NCBI RefSeq assembly: GCF_000718255.1
Contig: NZ_JOFJ01000008.1
Coordinates: 124,001 to 188,000, forward strand
From: Spirillospora albida
GTDB taxonomy: Bacteria; Actinomycetota; Actinomycetes; Streptosporangiales; Streptosporangiaceae
Length of the DNA: 64,000 nt
Direction of reading: 5' to 3'
Both the position numbers and the translations under genes were made by a program. A model generated the notes under the pieces. The model had not been told where the DNA came from, ran no database searches, and saw nothing but the letters and a program-made list of their open reading frames with translations. Of the stretch, positions 24,775 through 33,125 are shown in pieces. Numbering within the stretch: the first letter of the stretch is position 1; each line of letters opens with the position of its first letter.

Positions 24775-24847
24775 TGCCCCCGGCAGGATTCGAACCTGCG
24801 GCACCCGCTTTAGGAGAGCGGTGCTCTATCCCCTGAGCTACGGAGGC
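24775..24847 (-). tRNA. tRNA-Arg (anticodon CCT)
   Basis: A 73-base cloverleaf on the minus strand. The acceptor stem is GCCTCCG with CGGGGGC (one G-U pair), the anticodon arm CCGCT-CTCCTAA-AGCGG gives anticodon CCT reading AGG, and the T arm is GCAGG-TTCGAAT-CCTGC. The discriminator base is A. The CCA is not fully encoded. The gene borders a patch of decayed genes, and tRNA genes are frequent integration sites. Confidence 0.95.
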
Positions 24848-24978
24848 GTGTCGTCGCACGAGCGAGCGTAGCGGACGGCCTCTCTAGCCTAGGGGAAGAA
24901 GGGTGCTGGGTGCCTACTCTTATGGGGTGATTTGTGGGCCCTAGGCCCAAAGGTGCAGGTGAGGTACGCTGCGGTCCC

Positions 24979-25404
24979 GTGACGGGTCGGCATCGTGGGC
25001 AGCTGGACGGCGAGGCTGCGGAGAAGCGGGCACCCGGGAAGAAGCGGATCGCTCTTCTCGCCGGTGGCGCCGCTGTTCCGCTGCTGCTGGCCGGTGTGAT
25101 CGCGTTCGGCGGGTCGGACGGATCGGAGCCGCGCGGGCGCAGCGATGCCGGGGCGGCGGGCCCGCAGGCGGCGCCGGAGCCGACGCTCGGGGTGTACGTG
25201 GCCCCGGCCCCGCGCCCGGAGGCGGAGACCAAGGCGCCGGTCCCGGCCCGGGTTCCGGTGAGGCCGGCCGCCACGCCGACGAAGCGGCCCTCGACCCGTC
25301 CCACGCCGACCGCCAGGCGGCCCGAACAGCCGGAACGGCCGGAGCGGTGCCCCCTGCCCTTCTTGCGCAGGTGGTGCGAACGGCATGGTTACGCTACTCC
25401 CTGA
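24979..25404 (+). CDS. Small Pro-rich secreted or membrane-anchored protein
   Basis: About 141 residues from GTG 24979 (an earlier start at 24934 is possible; neither has a clear ribosome site). A basic N-terminus leads into one hydrophobic segment (IALLAGGAAVPLLLAGVIAF). A long Pro/Ala/Arg/Thr-rich region follows, and the end is WCERHGYATP. The layout is a type II membrane-anchored or secreted protein with a disordered extracellular stalk. Family unknown. It lies 81 bp upstream of the VanY-like gene, and a cell-envelope role is a guess. Confidence 0.6.
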   Translation: MTGRHRGQLDGEAAEKRAPGKKRIALLAGGAAVPLLLAGVIAFGGSDGSEPRGRSDAGAAGPQAAPEPTLGVYVAPAPRPEAETKAPVPARVPVRPAATPTKRPSTRPTPTARRPEQPERPERCPLPFLRRWCERHGYATP

Positions 25405-25485
25405 GCACGAAAGAGCCTGGTCACCGTGAACGTGTAGTAGCGTTCTGCCGCTGTCAGGCATTTGGGCATCAGGAGGAAAACCACT

Positions 25486-26508
25486 GTGCCGAAACCTCGG
25501 TCGGCGGCGCTGACCGCGGGCTTCCTGGTGATGGCGATGCTGGTGCCGCAGGGCGCCGTGGCCGCCGACCCGGTCGACACCCTCGAGTCGCTGCGCCGGG
25601 AGGCCACGAAGGCCCGCACGGAGCTGGAGAAGGCCACCGCGGAGATGGTGGACCGCCGCAAGGCGCTCGCCGTGTCCCAGGTCAAGCTGCGGAACACGCT
25701 GAGGGACCTCGCGGTGGCGGAGACGGAGCTCGACCGGATCAGGGAGCCGCTCGCCCGGCTCGCGAACTCGGCGTACCAGCAGTCGGGCGCCGTCGGTTCC
25801 CTGTCGGTCTTCGGGGAGGGCGAGCCGGACGCCGCGCTGCGGGCGTCGGCGGACGTGACGATGCTCGCCCAGTCCCAGCAGGCGCTGGTGGACCGCGCGG
25901 ACGCGCTGCAGAAGCGCCGGCGGGAGCTCGCGTCCACCGCGCAGGACCTCCAGTCCCGCAACGCGATCGAGCAGACGAAGGTGCAGCAGCAGATCGACGG
26001 GCTGAAGGAGCGGTCGGCGCAGCTCACGAAGCAGCTCACCACCGCGCTCGGCAAGGTCGGGCGCGACACGCGGCTCGAGTTCGGGTGCGACAAGACCCTC
26101 GCCGACGACGCCGGGCAGTTCCCGAACGGGTTGATCCCGTCCAAGTACCTGTGTCCGCTGCCGCAGCGGGGGAACCAGCTCCGCGCGGACGCGGCGCTCG
26201 CCTTCTACAAGTTGAACGCCGCGTACCGGCGCAGGTTCGGCCGCGACATGTGCGTCACGGACTCCTACCGCAACCTCGCCGAGCAGCATCGGATCTACTC
26301 GGCGCGGCCCGGGTTCGCGGCCGTTCCCGGCACCAGCAACCACGGCAAGGGGCAGGCCCTCGACCTGTGCGGCGGTGTGCAGAGCTCCGGGTCGCTCCAG
26401 TTCAACTGGATGGAGGCCAACTCGCGGAAGTACGGGTGGTTCCATCCGTCGTGGGCCTACAGCAACCCGTTCGAGCCCTGGCACTGGGAGTTCGGCACAG
26501 CGCAATGA
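25486..26508 (+). CDS. Secreted VanY-type D-Ala-D-Ala carboxypeptidase with coiled coil
   Basis: 340 residues from GTG 25486, nine bases after AGGAGG (25471-25476). A signal peptide (about 1-28, ending AVAADP) is followed by a long coiled coil (about 35-195), then an M15B/VanY peptidase domain. Its zinc ligands are visible: H286 and D293 in SNHGKGQALD, and H333 in WHWEF. It should trim peptidoglycan stem peptides outside the membrane; the coiled coil may control access, as in other actinobacterial wall hydrolases. It converges on mscL with one base between stops. Confidence 0.9.
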   Translation: MPKPRSAALTAGFLVMAMLVPQGAVAADPVDTLESLRREATKARTELEKATAEMVDRRKALAVSQVKLRNTLRDLAVAETELDRIREPLARLANSAYQQSGAVGSLSVFGEGEPDAALRASADVTMLAQSQQALVDRADALQKRRRELASTAQDLQSRNAIEQTKVQQQIDGLKERSAQLTKQLTTALGKVGRDTRLEFGCDKTLADDAGQFPNGLIPSKYLCPLPQRGNQLRADAALAFYKLNAAYRRRFGRDMCVTDSYRNLAEQHRIYSARPGFAAVPGTSNHGKGQALDLCGGVQSSGSLQFNWMEANSRKYGWFHPSWAYSNPFEPWHWEFGTAQ

Positions 26509-26509
26509 C

Positions 26510-26923
26510 CTAGCGCGGCATCTCCGTGGTGGGCACGATCTCGCTGGTGCAGTAGCGGCAGCGCCGCGCCTGGACGGGGACGTCGCCGAGGCACTGCGGG
26601 CATTCCCGCTCGGTGGCCTCCTGCTTGCGGTCGAGACGCTCCAGCAGCTTCTGCGTCGGCAGGACGACGAGGAAGTACACGATCGTGGCCGTGATGACGA
26701 ACGTGATCGCGGACGTCACGAACACCCCGTACGGGAACTTCGTGCCGCTGATCTCCACCGTCAGGCGGGTGTAGTCGGGCTTGCCGCCGAGCAGCGCGAT
26801 CAGCGGGGTGATGAACGAGGTCGTGAAGTCCTTCACGAGGCTCGCGAACGCCGCGCCGACGACGAACGCGACCGCGAGTTCGACCAGGTTCCCGCGGAGC
26901 AGGAATTTCTTGAAGCCGCTCAA
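26510..26923 (-). CDS. mscL: Large-conductance mechanosensitive channel with C-terminal zinc ribbon
   Basis: 137 residues. The N-terminus GFKKFLLRGNLVELAVAF is the MscL amphipathic helix and first membrane helix, and FVTSAITFVITATIVYFLV is the second. The TTG start at 26923 is preceded by GGGAG at five bases. MscL forms a pentamer that opens under osmotic down-shock. Where most MscL proteins end in a short charged helix, this one carries a four-cysteine ribbon, CPQC ... CRYC (about residues 112-130), which may bind zinc at the cytoplasmic mouth of the pore. Confidence 0.92.
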   Translation of the reverse strand: MSGFKKFLLRGNLVELAVAFVVGAAFASLVKDFTTSFITPLIALLGGKPDYTRLTVEISGTKFPYGVFVTSAITFVITATIVYFLVVLPTQKLLERLDRKQEATERECPQCLGDVPVQARRCRYCTSEIVPTTEMPR

Positions 26924-27144
26924 GGCCGCTCCCGAGGTGAGGGCGCCCCGGCCGCCGGGGACGCAGATGGACGGCGCCGAATCGGACACCGCGTATCGGT
27001 TCGATGGACGTCCAGAACCTACAGCGGGGAGGGCGTGCGCGAGCGCATCGACAGGCGGCGCGCACCGACCTGGCCCCGGACGAGGCCGCGTGGACGACAG
27101 CCGGAGGGCGGTTGCCCGCCTGCGGCGGGGGTGGACGGGCGGGG

Positions 27145-27741
27145 TCAGTGGGGCGTGATGGTCAGGGAGAGGGCGGGGCCCGCGGCCGCCAGGGCTCGGG
27201 CCTGGGGGCGGGTCGCCGCGACCAGCAGGAGCGCTCCTTCCTGTGCTTCGCCCTCCCCGCGGGGCGGTACCGCCATGACCGGGATGTCCGTGGCTATCGT
27301 GCGGGCCTCGGGGGCGCCGGACGGGGCGTCCGGGGTGGCGGCCAGGACGTCGATGCGCGTGCCGGGCCGGACGAGCCGGACGGTCGCGGCGTCGGCGATG
27401 CGGATCGGGGCGGCCACCGTGCCCGGCGGGTGGTCTCGGGCGAGGGTGCCGTCCAGGAGGCGGGCGTCGGTCAGGGGTTCGCCCCGCCGCACGGGACCGG
27501 CGAGGACGCGGCCGGTGGCGCCGGAGCGGAGGGCTCCGGACGGGACCGCCTCGGGCGGAAGCCGCGATGAGCGCAGATCGGTCTCGGTGAGCCTCGCGCC
27601 GGCGGGCAGGTCGCGGGCGGCGGCCAGGACGCGGACGGACGGGGCCTGTGCGGGCCGCAGGGCGTGCAGGGACAGGGCGGTCGCCGTGGCGGCCAGCACG
27701 GCCGCCAGCAGCCTTCTGAAGCGCGCTGACCGGACGGTCAT
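27145..27741 (-). CDS. SAF-domain protein (CpaB/RcpC-like)
   Basis: 198 residues. One N-terminal membrane helix (LLAAVLAATATALSLHAL) is followed by a SAF domain (VLAAARDLPAGARLTETDL, about 37-100) and a second beta-rich part with IDVLAA. This is the layout of CpaB/RcpC, periplasmic proteins of Flp/Tad pilus assembly. No other Tad gene is in view; in actinomycetes a lone copy often lies near mscL, so its role may not be pilus-related. The start at ATG 27741 has no clear ribosome site. Confidence 0.8.
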   Translation of the reverse strand: MTVRSARFRRLLAAVLAATATALSLHALRPAQAPSVRVLAAARDLPAGARLTETDLRSSRLPPEAVPSGALRSGATGRVLAGPVRRGEPLTDARLLDGTLARDHPPGTVAAPIRIADAATVRLVRPGTRIDVLAATPDAPSGAPEARTIATDIPVMAVPPRGEGEAQEGALLLVAATRPQARALAAAGPALSLTITPH

Positions 27742-27875
27742 GCCGGGCTCGGGGAAAGGGGCGCGCCGCCCCGGACGCGGTCCGGGGCGGCGGTGGGCGG
27801 GGAATCCGATGACATGGCGACGAACGTAGCCGGGGCGGCGGCGGGTCGGCGGAGTCGTCGCCGATTGTGGATAAC

Positions 27876-30008
27876 TCAGCCGACCAGGACCTTCTCCCGT
27901 TCCGTTTCGCCGGAGTCCTGGGGGGACGCGAGGCGGCTCGGCGCCCAGATCCGCCGTCCGATGTCATAGGACAGGGCGGGCAGCAGGAGCGACCGCACGA
28001 TCAGGGTGTCGAGCAGGACGCCGAACGCGACCACGAAGCCCATCTCCGCCATGGACACCAGCGGCAGCGTCGCCAGGGCGGCGAACGTGGCGGCGAGGAC
28101 CAGGCCGGCGGAGGTGATGACGCCGCCGGTGACGGTCAGGCCGCGCTGGATCCCGCGCCGGGTGCCGAGGGACTGCGCCTCCTCCCGGACGCGGTGCATC
28201 AGGAAGATGTTGTAGTCGACGCCGAGGGCCACCAGGAAGATGAACGCCAGGAGCGGGAACCCGGTGTCGGTGCCCTCGAACCCGAAGACGTGCTTGAAGA
28301 TGAGCGCGCAGGCGCCCAGGGACGCGAGGAACGACAGCACGACGGTCGCCATCATCAGCAGCGGTGCGACGAGCGCGCGCAGCAGCAGCACCAGGATGAG
28401 GAACACGACGGCCAGCACGATCGGGATGATGAGCATGTTGTCGCGGTCGGACGCCCGGTTGATGTCGAGGGTCGTCGCGGTGGTCCCGCCGACCTTCGCG
28501 TCCGCGGACGGGACCGCGTGCACGGCGTCGCGGAGCCGGTCGATGGTGTCCTGCGCGGCCTTGCTGTCGGCGGCGGCGCGCAGGGTCGCCTCGTACTGCA
28601 CGTACCCGTTCACGGTGGCCGGACGGCCCAGTTCGGCGATGCCCGGCGTCTTCGTGATGGCGGCGGCGACCTCGTCGGACGCGGCGGCCTTGGCGATGAC
28701 GACGGCGGGGTCGCCCGAGCCCGCCGGGAAGTGGCGGGCGACGACCTCGGCTCCGACGATGGAGTCGGGGCGTCCGGTGAACTGGCCCTCGTTGGAGAGG
28801 CCGTTCGCGTTGAGCGATCCGAGGCCGAACAGGAGCGCGGCCAGGCCGACGCTGGTGGCGGCCCAGAGCGCGCGCGGGTGGCGGCCGACGAACGCGGCGA
28901 TCCGGCTCCAGATGCCGTGCTCGGCCTCGAACGCCTCGGGCGCGAGGTACTTGGCGTCGTAGCGGGGGACGAGCGGCCAGAAGAGCCAGCGTCCGAAGAT
29001 GACGAGCAGCGCGGGCAGCAGCGTGGTCATGGAGGCGAGCGCGGTGATGACGCCCGCGGCGGCCACCGGGCCCATGCCGGCGGTGGAGTTCATCTCGGCG
29101 ACCATGAGGCAGAGCAGGCCGACGGCGACGGTCGCGGCGGACGCGATGATGGCGGGGGCGGCGCGGTGCAGCGCGAACGCCATGGCCTCGTGCCGGTCCT
29201 CGTGGCGGTGCAGCTCCTCGCGGTACCGGGCGACGAGCAGGAGGGCGTAGTCGGTGGCGACCCCGAAGACGAGGACGGTCAGGATCCCGGCGCTCTGCCC
29301 GTTGACGGTCAGCCCGGCGTTCTTGGCGAGCAGGTAGACGACGGCCTGGGCGAGGCCGAGGGCGAAGACGGCGCTGAGGACGGGGACGAACCACAGCGTG
29401 GGGCTGCGGTAGATGATGAGCAGCAGGATGATCACGACGGCGCCGGCGGCCATCAGCAGGAAGCCGTCGATGGTCTCGAACACGGCGAACTGGTCCGCGC
29501 CGCCTCCGGCGGGGCCGGTGATGTGGGCCGCGAGGCCGGGCGGGCCCCGCTTGACGAGGTCGCGCGACTCGTCCACGACGTCGATCAGCTCGTCCTCGCC
29601 GGCGATCGGGATGAGCGTCTGGAGCGCCTTGCCGTCCTTGGACGGGAAGGGGCCCTGGGCCTTCTCGGTTCCGGGGAGACGGTCGATGGCGGCGATGTCC
29701 GCGGTGGCCTTGGCGCGGTCGGCGGCGGTGATGCCGGACGGGCGCTCGTAGACGATGACGGCGAGCATCGTCTCGTCCTCGCGGAACTGCTCCTGGAGCT
29801 CGACGACCTTCGTGGACTCGGCCCCCGCCGGGAGCCAGGCGGCCGCGTCGTTCTCCTCGACGTCGCCGAGCTTGCCGGCGAGGGGGCCGAGGGCGGCGAG
29901 CAGGACGACCCAGAGGGCGAGGACGGCCCACTTCGTCCGGCGGCCGGCGATCAGGCTTGCGACGCGGTGGGCCGGTGTTCTGGGGGGAGCCGGGCTGTGT
30001 GCGCTCAT
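27876..30008 (-). CDS. MMPL-family RND transporter
   Basis: 710 residues. The first membrane helix begins at about residue 27. Then come a large external loop, a block of helices with GVATDYALLLVARYREEL (the MMPL signature with the proton-relay Asp-Tyr pair), a second external loop, and a second block with ALGVDYNIFLMHRVREE. MMPL proteins are proton-driven exporters of lipids or hydrophobic compounds; the substrate cannot be inferred. ATG 30008 follows GGAGAG by about six bases. It stands alone between the SAF gene and the FmdB-like gene, with no adjacent TetR regulator. Confidence 0.93.
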   Translation of the reverse strand: MSAHSPAPPRTPAHRVASLIAGRRTKWAVLALWVVLLAALGPLAGKLGDVEENDAAAWLPAGAESTKVVELQEQFREDETMLAVIVYERPSGITAADRAKATADIAAIDRLPGTEKAQGPFPSKDGKALQTLIPIAGEDELIDVVDESRDLVKRGPPGLAAHITGPAGGGADQFAVFETIDGFLLMAAGAVVIILLLIIYRSPTLWFVPVLSAVFALGLAQAVVYLLAKNAGLTVNGQSAGILTVLVFGVATDYALLLVARYREELHRHEDRHEAMAFALHRAAPAIIASAATVAVGLLCLMVAEMNSTAGMGPVAAAGVITALASMTTLLPALLVIFGRWLFWPLVPRYDAKYLAPEAFEAEHGIWSRIAAFVGRHPRALWAATSVGLAALLFGLGSLNANGLSNEGQFTGRPDSIVGAEVVARHFPAGSGDPAVVIAKAAASDEVAAAITKTPGIAELGRPATVNGYVQYEATLRAAADSKAAQDTIDRLRDAVHAVPSADAKVGGTTATTLDINRASDRDNMLIIPIVLAVVFLILVLLLRALVAPLLMMATVVLSFLASLGACALIFKHVFGFEGTDTGFPLLAFIFLVALGVDYNIFLMHRVREEAQSLGTRRGIQRGLTVTGGVITSAGLVLAATFAALATLPLVSMAEMGFVVAFGVLLDTLIVRSLLLPALSYDIGRRIWAPSRLASPQDSGETEREKVLVG

Positions 30009-30339
30009 GGTTTCTCTCCGAAGGCGATCCGCGATGTCAGGCGTTCGACAATCGTCGCGTCGGAGGGCCCGCGGCGCCTCCGGCGGCGGTCCCTACTTGC
30101 GCTACTCCGTGTGCGGCAGGGGCGGCGCGTCCGCTACCACCAGAGGCGTAGGCGTCCCTGATACCGGCGGGGCCGCCGCCGACGGGACTCGGGCATGCAA
30201 GAACCCGGGGAGCCCACGTCAGGACGTGGATCCCCGGGTTCGCAGGCCGGGCGGCGCCCTCAGGGTCATCCCCCAGGCGCGGTCAGGGACGACCGAAACG
30301 GGCGCCGGGAGGCGGAACCCGGCGGCCTTCCGGGAGGAG
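30009..30339. other. Intergenic stretch, promoter of MMPL gene and upstream terminator
   Basis: About 331 bases with no supported gene. The part up to about 30200 should contain the MMPL promoter on the minus strand; I see no confident -35/-10 pair. The part from 30200 holds a strong hairpin listed separately. Confidence 0.45.
30201..30241 (-). terminator. Strong hairpin terminator after FmdB-like gene
   Basis: GAACCCGGGGA (30201-30211) pairs with TCCCCGGGTTC (30231-30241), and CCACGTC/ACGTGG pairs inside, giving a stem of about 17 bp. Read on the minus strand it is followed by TTGC. It lies about 100 bases beyond the FmdB-like stop. Confidence 0.75.
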
Positions 30340-30705
30340 TCAGGCGACCTTCTCGGAGGAGGAGGAACTCGTACCGGCCGAGGAGGACGCGGACGAGTCG
30401 CTCGCACCCGAGGAGGAGGCGGCCTTGTCGGCACCCGACGAGGACGATCCGTTGGAGGCGGGCGCGTCCGACCCCGCACCCGACGTGGAGGTCGCAGGCG
30501 AGCCCACCGTCGAGGAGGACTTGCCGGAGCCGCGGCTGTCGGTCCGGTAGAAGCCGGACCCCTTGAAGATGATGCCCGCGGCGGAGAAGACCTTGCGGAG
30601 CCGGCCCTGGCACGCCGGGCATTCGGTCAGCGCGTCGTCGCTGAACTTCTGCACGACCTCCAGAGGCTCGCCGCAATCGGTGCAAACGTACTGGTACGTC
30701 GGCAC
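30340..30705 (-). CDS. FmdB-type zinc-ribbon protein with Ser-rich tail
   Basis: 121 residues. Residues 1-55 form the FmdB zinc ribbon: MPTYQYVCTDCGEPLE, then ECPACQG, and the family block GIIFKGSGFYRTD. The remaining 65 residues are low-complexity Ser/Ala/Gly, probably disordered. FmdB proteins are predicted regulators or zinc-binding accessory proteins of unknown action. GTG 30705 follows GAGGAGG. It stands upstream of the 5-formyl-THF cyclo-ligase and galU region, a neighbourhood conserved in actinomycetes. Confidence 0.9.
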   Translation of the reverse strand: MPTYQYVCTDCGEPLEVVQKFSDDALTECPACQGRLRKVFSAAGIIFKGSGFYRTDSRGSGKSSSTVGSPATSTSGAGSDAPASNGSSSSGADKAASSSGASDSSASSSAGTSSSSSEKVA

Positions 30706-30823
30706 GGTTTCCTCCTCGATGACGCAGCCGGGGCCGCGGCCCTGACTGGCACTCTCTCTTAACGACTGCTAATGGTACCCACGTGTGGAACGGGATTCGT
30801 CCCCGGCCTGTTCCGCGCGCCGC

Positions 30824-32311
30824 TCACGCGCCCGTCTCGCCGAACCAGCCCGCCAGCTTGCCGCGGCGGCTGACCGCCCGCAAGCGGCGCTCCGTGGCCG
30901 TCCGGACGTTGTCCGTGGTCACGACCAGGAGCGTGTCTCCCGCTTGCAGAGGCGTGGTGGGTTCGGGGACGAAGCTCGTCCCGTCCCGCACCACGAGGGT
31001 CACCGCCGCGCCCTGCGGCAGGCGCAGCTCGAAGATCTCCACTCCGCTCAGCATCGAGTCGGGCGGGATCCGGACCTCCAGGAGGTCGGCGTGCAGCTCT
31101 TCCAACGGAGCCGCCTCCACGTCCAATTCCCGGGTCTCCTGATCGGCCTCCAGGCGGCACCAGCGCGCCACCAGGGGGAGCGTGGGCCCCTGCAGGAGCG
31201 TGAACACGAACACGATGTTGAAGACGATGGCGAAGATCCGTCCGGATTCGGGGACCTGCTCCACCATCGGGATCGTGGCGAGGACGATCGGCACCGCTCC
31301 GCGGAGTCCCGCCCAGGAGGCGAACAGCTTCTCGCCCCAGGTGAACCGGAAGCCGATCGTGGACAGGATGATCGACATCGGGCGGGCGATGAGCAGCAGC
31401 ACGAACCCGATCACCAGCGCGGGGACGATCTGCGCCGGCAGCGCGCCCGGGGAGGCGAGCAGGCCCAGCATGACGAACAGGCCGATCTGCGCGAGCCACC
31501 CGATGCCCTCCGCGAAGCCCCGGGTGGCGGGCCGGTGCGGCAGTCGGGAGTTGCCGAGGACGACCGCCGACACGTACACCGCGAGGAATCCGCTGGCGTG
31601 CAGCAGGGAGGCGGCGCCGTAGGACCCGACCGACAGCGACAGGACGGCGATGGGGTAGAGGCCGGAGGCGGGCAGGGCGACCCGGCGGAGGGCCTGCGCG
31701 CCGAGCCAGCCGATGCCGACGCCGACGATCGCGCCCACGATCAGCTCGTACACCATCATGGCGAGCAGCGCGGGGATGTCGGGCACGGACGTGTCCGCGG
31801 TACTGAGCGTCACGACGATGATCACGACGGGGGCGTCGTTGAAGCCCGACTCCGCCTCCAGCAGGCCCATGAGCCGGGGCGGAACGGGCAGCCGCCGCAG
31901 CACCGAGAACACGGCGGCCGCGTCGGTCGGGGCGAGGACGGCGGCCAGCAGGAACGCGGCCTGCCAGTCGAGCCCGATGAGCCACATGGCGGCACCGGCC
32001 AGCACGACGATGCTGATCAGCGTGCCGAGGAACGAGACGCTGATCGCGGCCGGCACGGTCGGCCGGACGCGCTGCCAGCTGGTGGTGATACCGCCCTCGG
32101 CGAGGATCAGGACGAGGGCGGCGATGCCGAGCGTCTCGGCGAGGTGGACGTTGTCGAAGTCGATGTGGAGGGGGCCGGACTCGCCGATGAACAGGCCGAG
32201 GCCGATGTAGGCCAGGAGCGTCGGGAGCCCCGCCTTGTGCGACAGGCGGACCGCGATGATGGCGCAGAGTACCAGCACGGCCCCGAGGAGTAGCCAGATG
32301 TCGAGGTGCAC
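30824..32311 (-). CDS. CPA1-type cation/proton antiporter with TrkA-C domain
   Basis: 495 residues. About twelve membrane helices span residues 1-395. ALVLILAEGGITTSW, LAPTDAAAVFSVLRRLP and LLEAESGFNDAPVVI are the antiporter core, with the transport Asp pair in FND and PTD. A cytoplasmic TrkA-C domain follows (about 405-485). This is the CvrA/NhaP2 group, which exchanges K+ or Na+ for protons; TrkA-C modules often sense nucleotides. GTG 32311 has GGGTGGG upstream. It is monocistronic, with about 200 bp of leader to the next gene. Confidence 0.92.
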   Translation of the reverse strand: MHLDIWLLLGAVLVLCAIIAVRLSHKAGLPTLLAYIGLGLFIGESGPLHIDFDNVHLAETLGIAALVLILAEGGITTSWQRVRPTVPAAISVSFLGTLISIVVLAGAAMWLIGLDWQAAFLLAAVLAPTDAAAVFSVLRRLPVPPRLMGLLEAESGFNDAPVVIIVVTLSTADTSVPDIPALLAMMVYELIVGAIVGVGIGWLGAQALRRVALPASGLYPIAVLSLSVGSYGAASLLHASGFLAVYVSAVVLGNSRLPHRPATRGFAEGIGWLAQIGLFVMLGLLASPGALPAQIVPALVIGFVLLLIARPMSIILSTIGFRFTWGEKLFASWAGLRGAVPIVLATIPMVEQVPESGRIFAIVFNIVFVFTLLQGPTLPLVARWCRLEADQETRELDVEAAPLEELHADLLEVRIPPDSMLSGVEIFELRLPQGAAVTLVVRDGTSFVPEPTTPLQAGDTLLVVTTDNVRTATERRLRAVSRRGKLAGWFGETGA

Positions 32312-32510
32312 ATCCCACCCTTCGAGGTCGGCGAAATGATCGTTTAGGAATCCTACAGATTCAGGGACCGATCGCGCACTTCCGGTTGACGGAACGTGCC
32401 CGCCGCCAACCCGTCACCGCCCTCTGATCTGCGCATCTACCCCGTTGAACACGTCCCTCACGGACGTCCCGGAAGTGCCCGCCAGGCCCTGCCGTCCCGC
32501 CCGGGGCGCC

Positions 32511-33092
32511 TCACGGGAAGCGGACGAACCCCTCCGCCGGGGTCACCACCGCACGGACGGGACGGTCGTGCGCCTCGCCCGGCAGCACGTCCACCAGGTC
32601 GGCGTCGTACACCAGCGCCACCGTCAGGATCGCGGGGCCCACGCGCGCCAGCGCCCGGTCGTAGGAGCCGCCCCCGCGCCCGAGCCGCATCCCCGCGCGG
32701 TCGACCGCCAGCGCGGGGACGAGGACGACGTCCGCGCTCGCGACGGCCTCCGGACCGCGCGCGGGCTCGGTGGGTTCCGGCAGCCCGCGCGGACCCGGCG
32801 CCAGCGAATCGGGCCCCTCGTACGACGCCCAGTCCAGGTCGCCGTCCGGCAGCAGCTGGGGGAGCAGGACGTACGTGCCCCTCTTCCACAGCGCGAACAG
32901 CAGGCCGCGGGTGTCGGGCTCGGAGCCGATCGAGACGTACGCGGCGACCGTGCCCGCCATCTCCACCTCCGGGACGCCCAGCAGGGCGTCCCGCATCGAC
33001 CTCGCGGCGGCCGAACGGGCCTCGGGGGAAAGGGCGGCACGCCGGGCGAGCGATTCCGCGCGGAGAGCGGTCTTCGTGGCGATGTCCTGCAC
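32511..33092 (-). CDS. 5-formyltetrahydrofolate cyclo-ligase
   Basis: 193 residues with the MTHFS signature GMRLGRGGGSYDRALARV near residues 148-165, and basic N-terminal ALRAESLARRAALSPE. It converts 5-formyl-THF plus ATP to 5,10-methenyl-THF, returning folate to the one-carbon pool. GTG 33092 follows GAGG by nine bases; longer frames read into the divergent galU gene. It shares a 33-bp divergent promoter gap with galU. Confidence 0.93.
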   Translation of the reverse strand: MQDIATKTALRAESLARRAALSPEARSAAARSMRDALLGVPEVEMAGTVAAYVSIGSEPDTRGLLFALWKRGTYVLLPQLLPDGDLDWASYEGPDSLAPGPRGLPEPTEPARGPEAVASADVVLVPALAVDRAGMRLGRGGGSYDRALARVGPAILTVALVYDADLVDVLPGEAHDRPVRAVVTPAEGFVRFP

Positions 33093-33125
33093 GCTGTGGT
33101 CCTCACGGATGACTAGGGTCTGTCT

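Noticed and set aside
27867..30161. 764-codon plus-strand frame
   Set aside because: Composed mostly of Gly, Asp, Glu and Arg; it is antisense to the MMPL transporter gene.
32312..32510. c-di-AMP (ydaO) riboswitch before a cation transporter gene
   Set aside because: The 199-bp gap upstream of the antiporter shows no ydaO-like conserved blocks.
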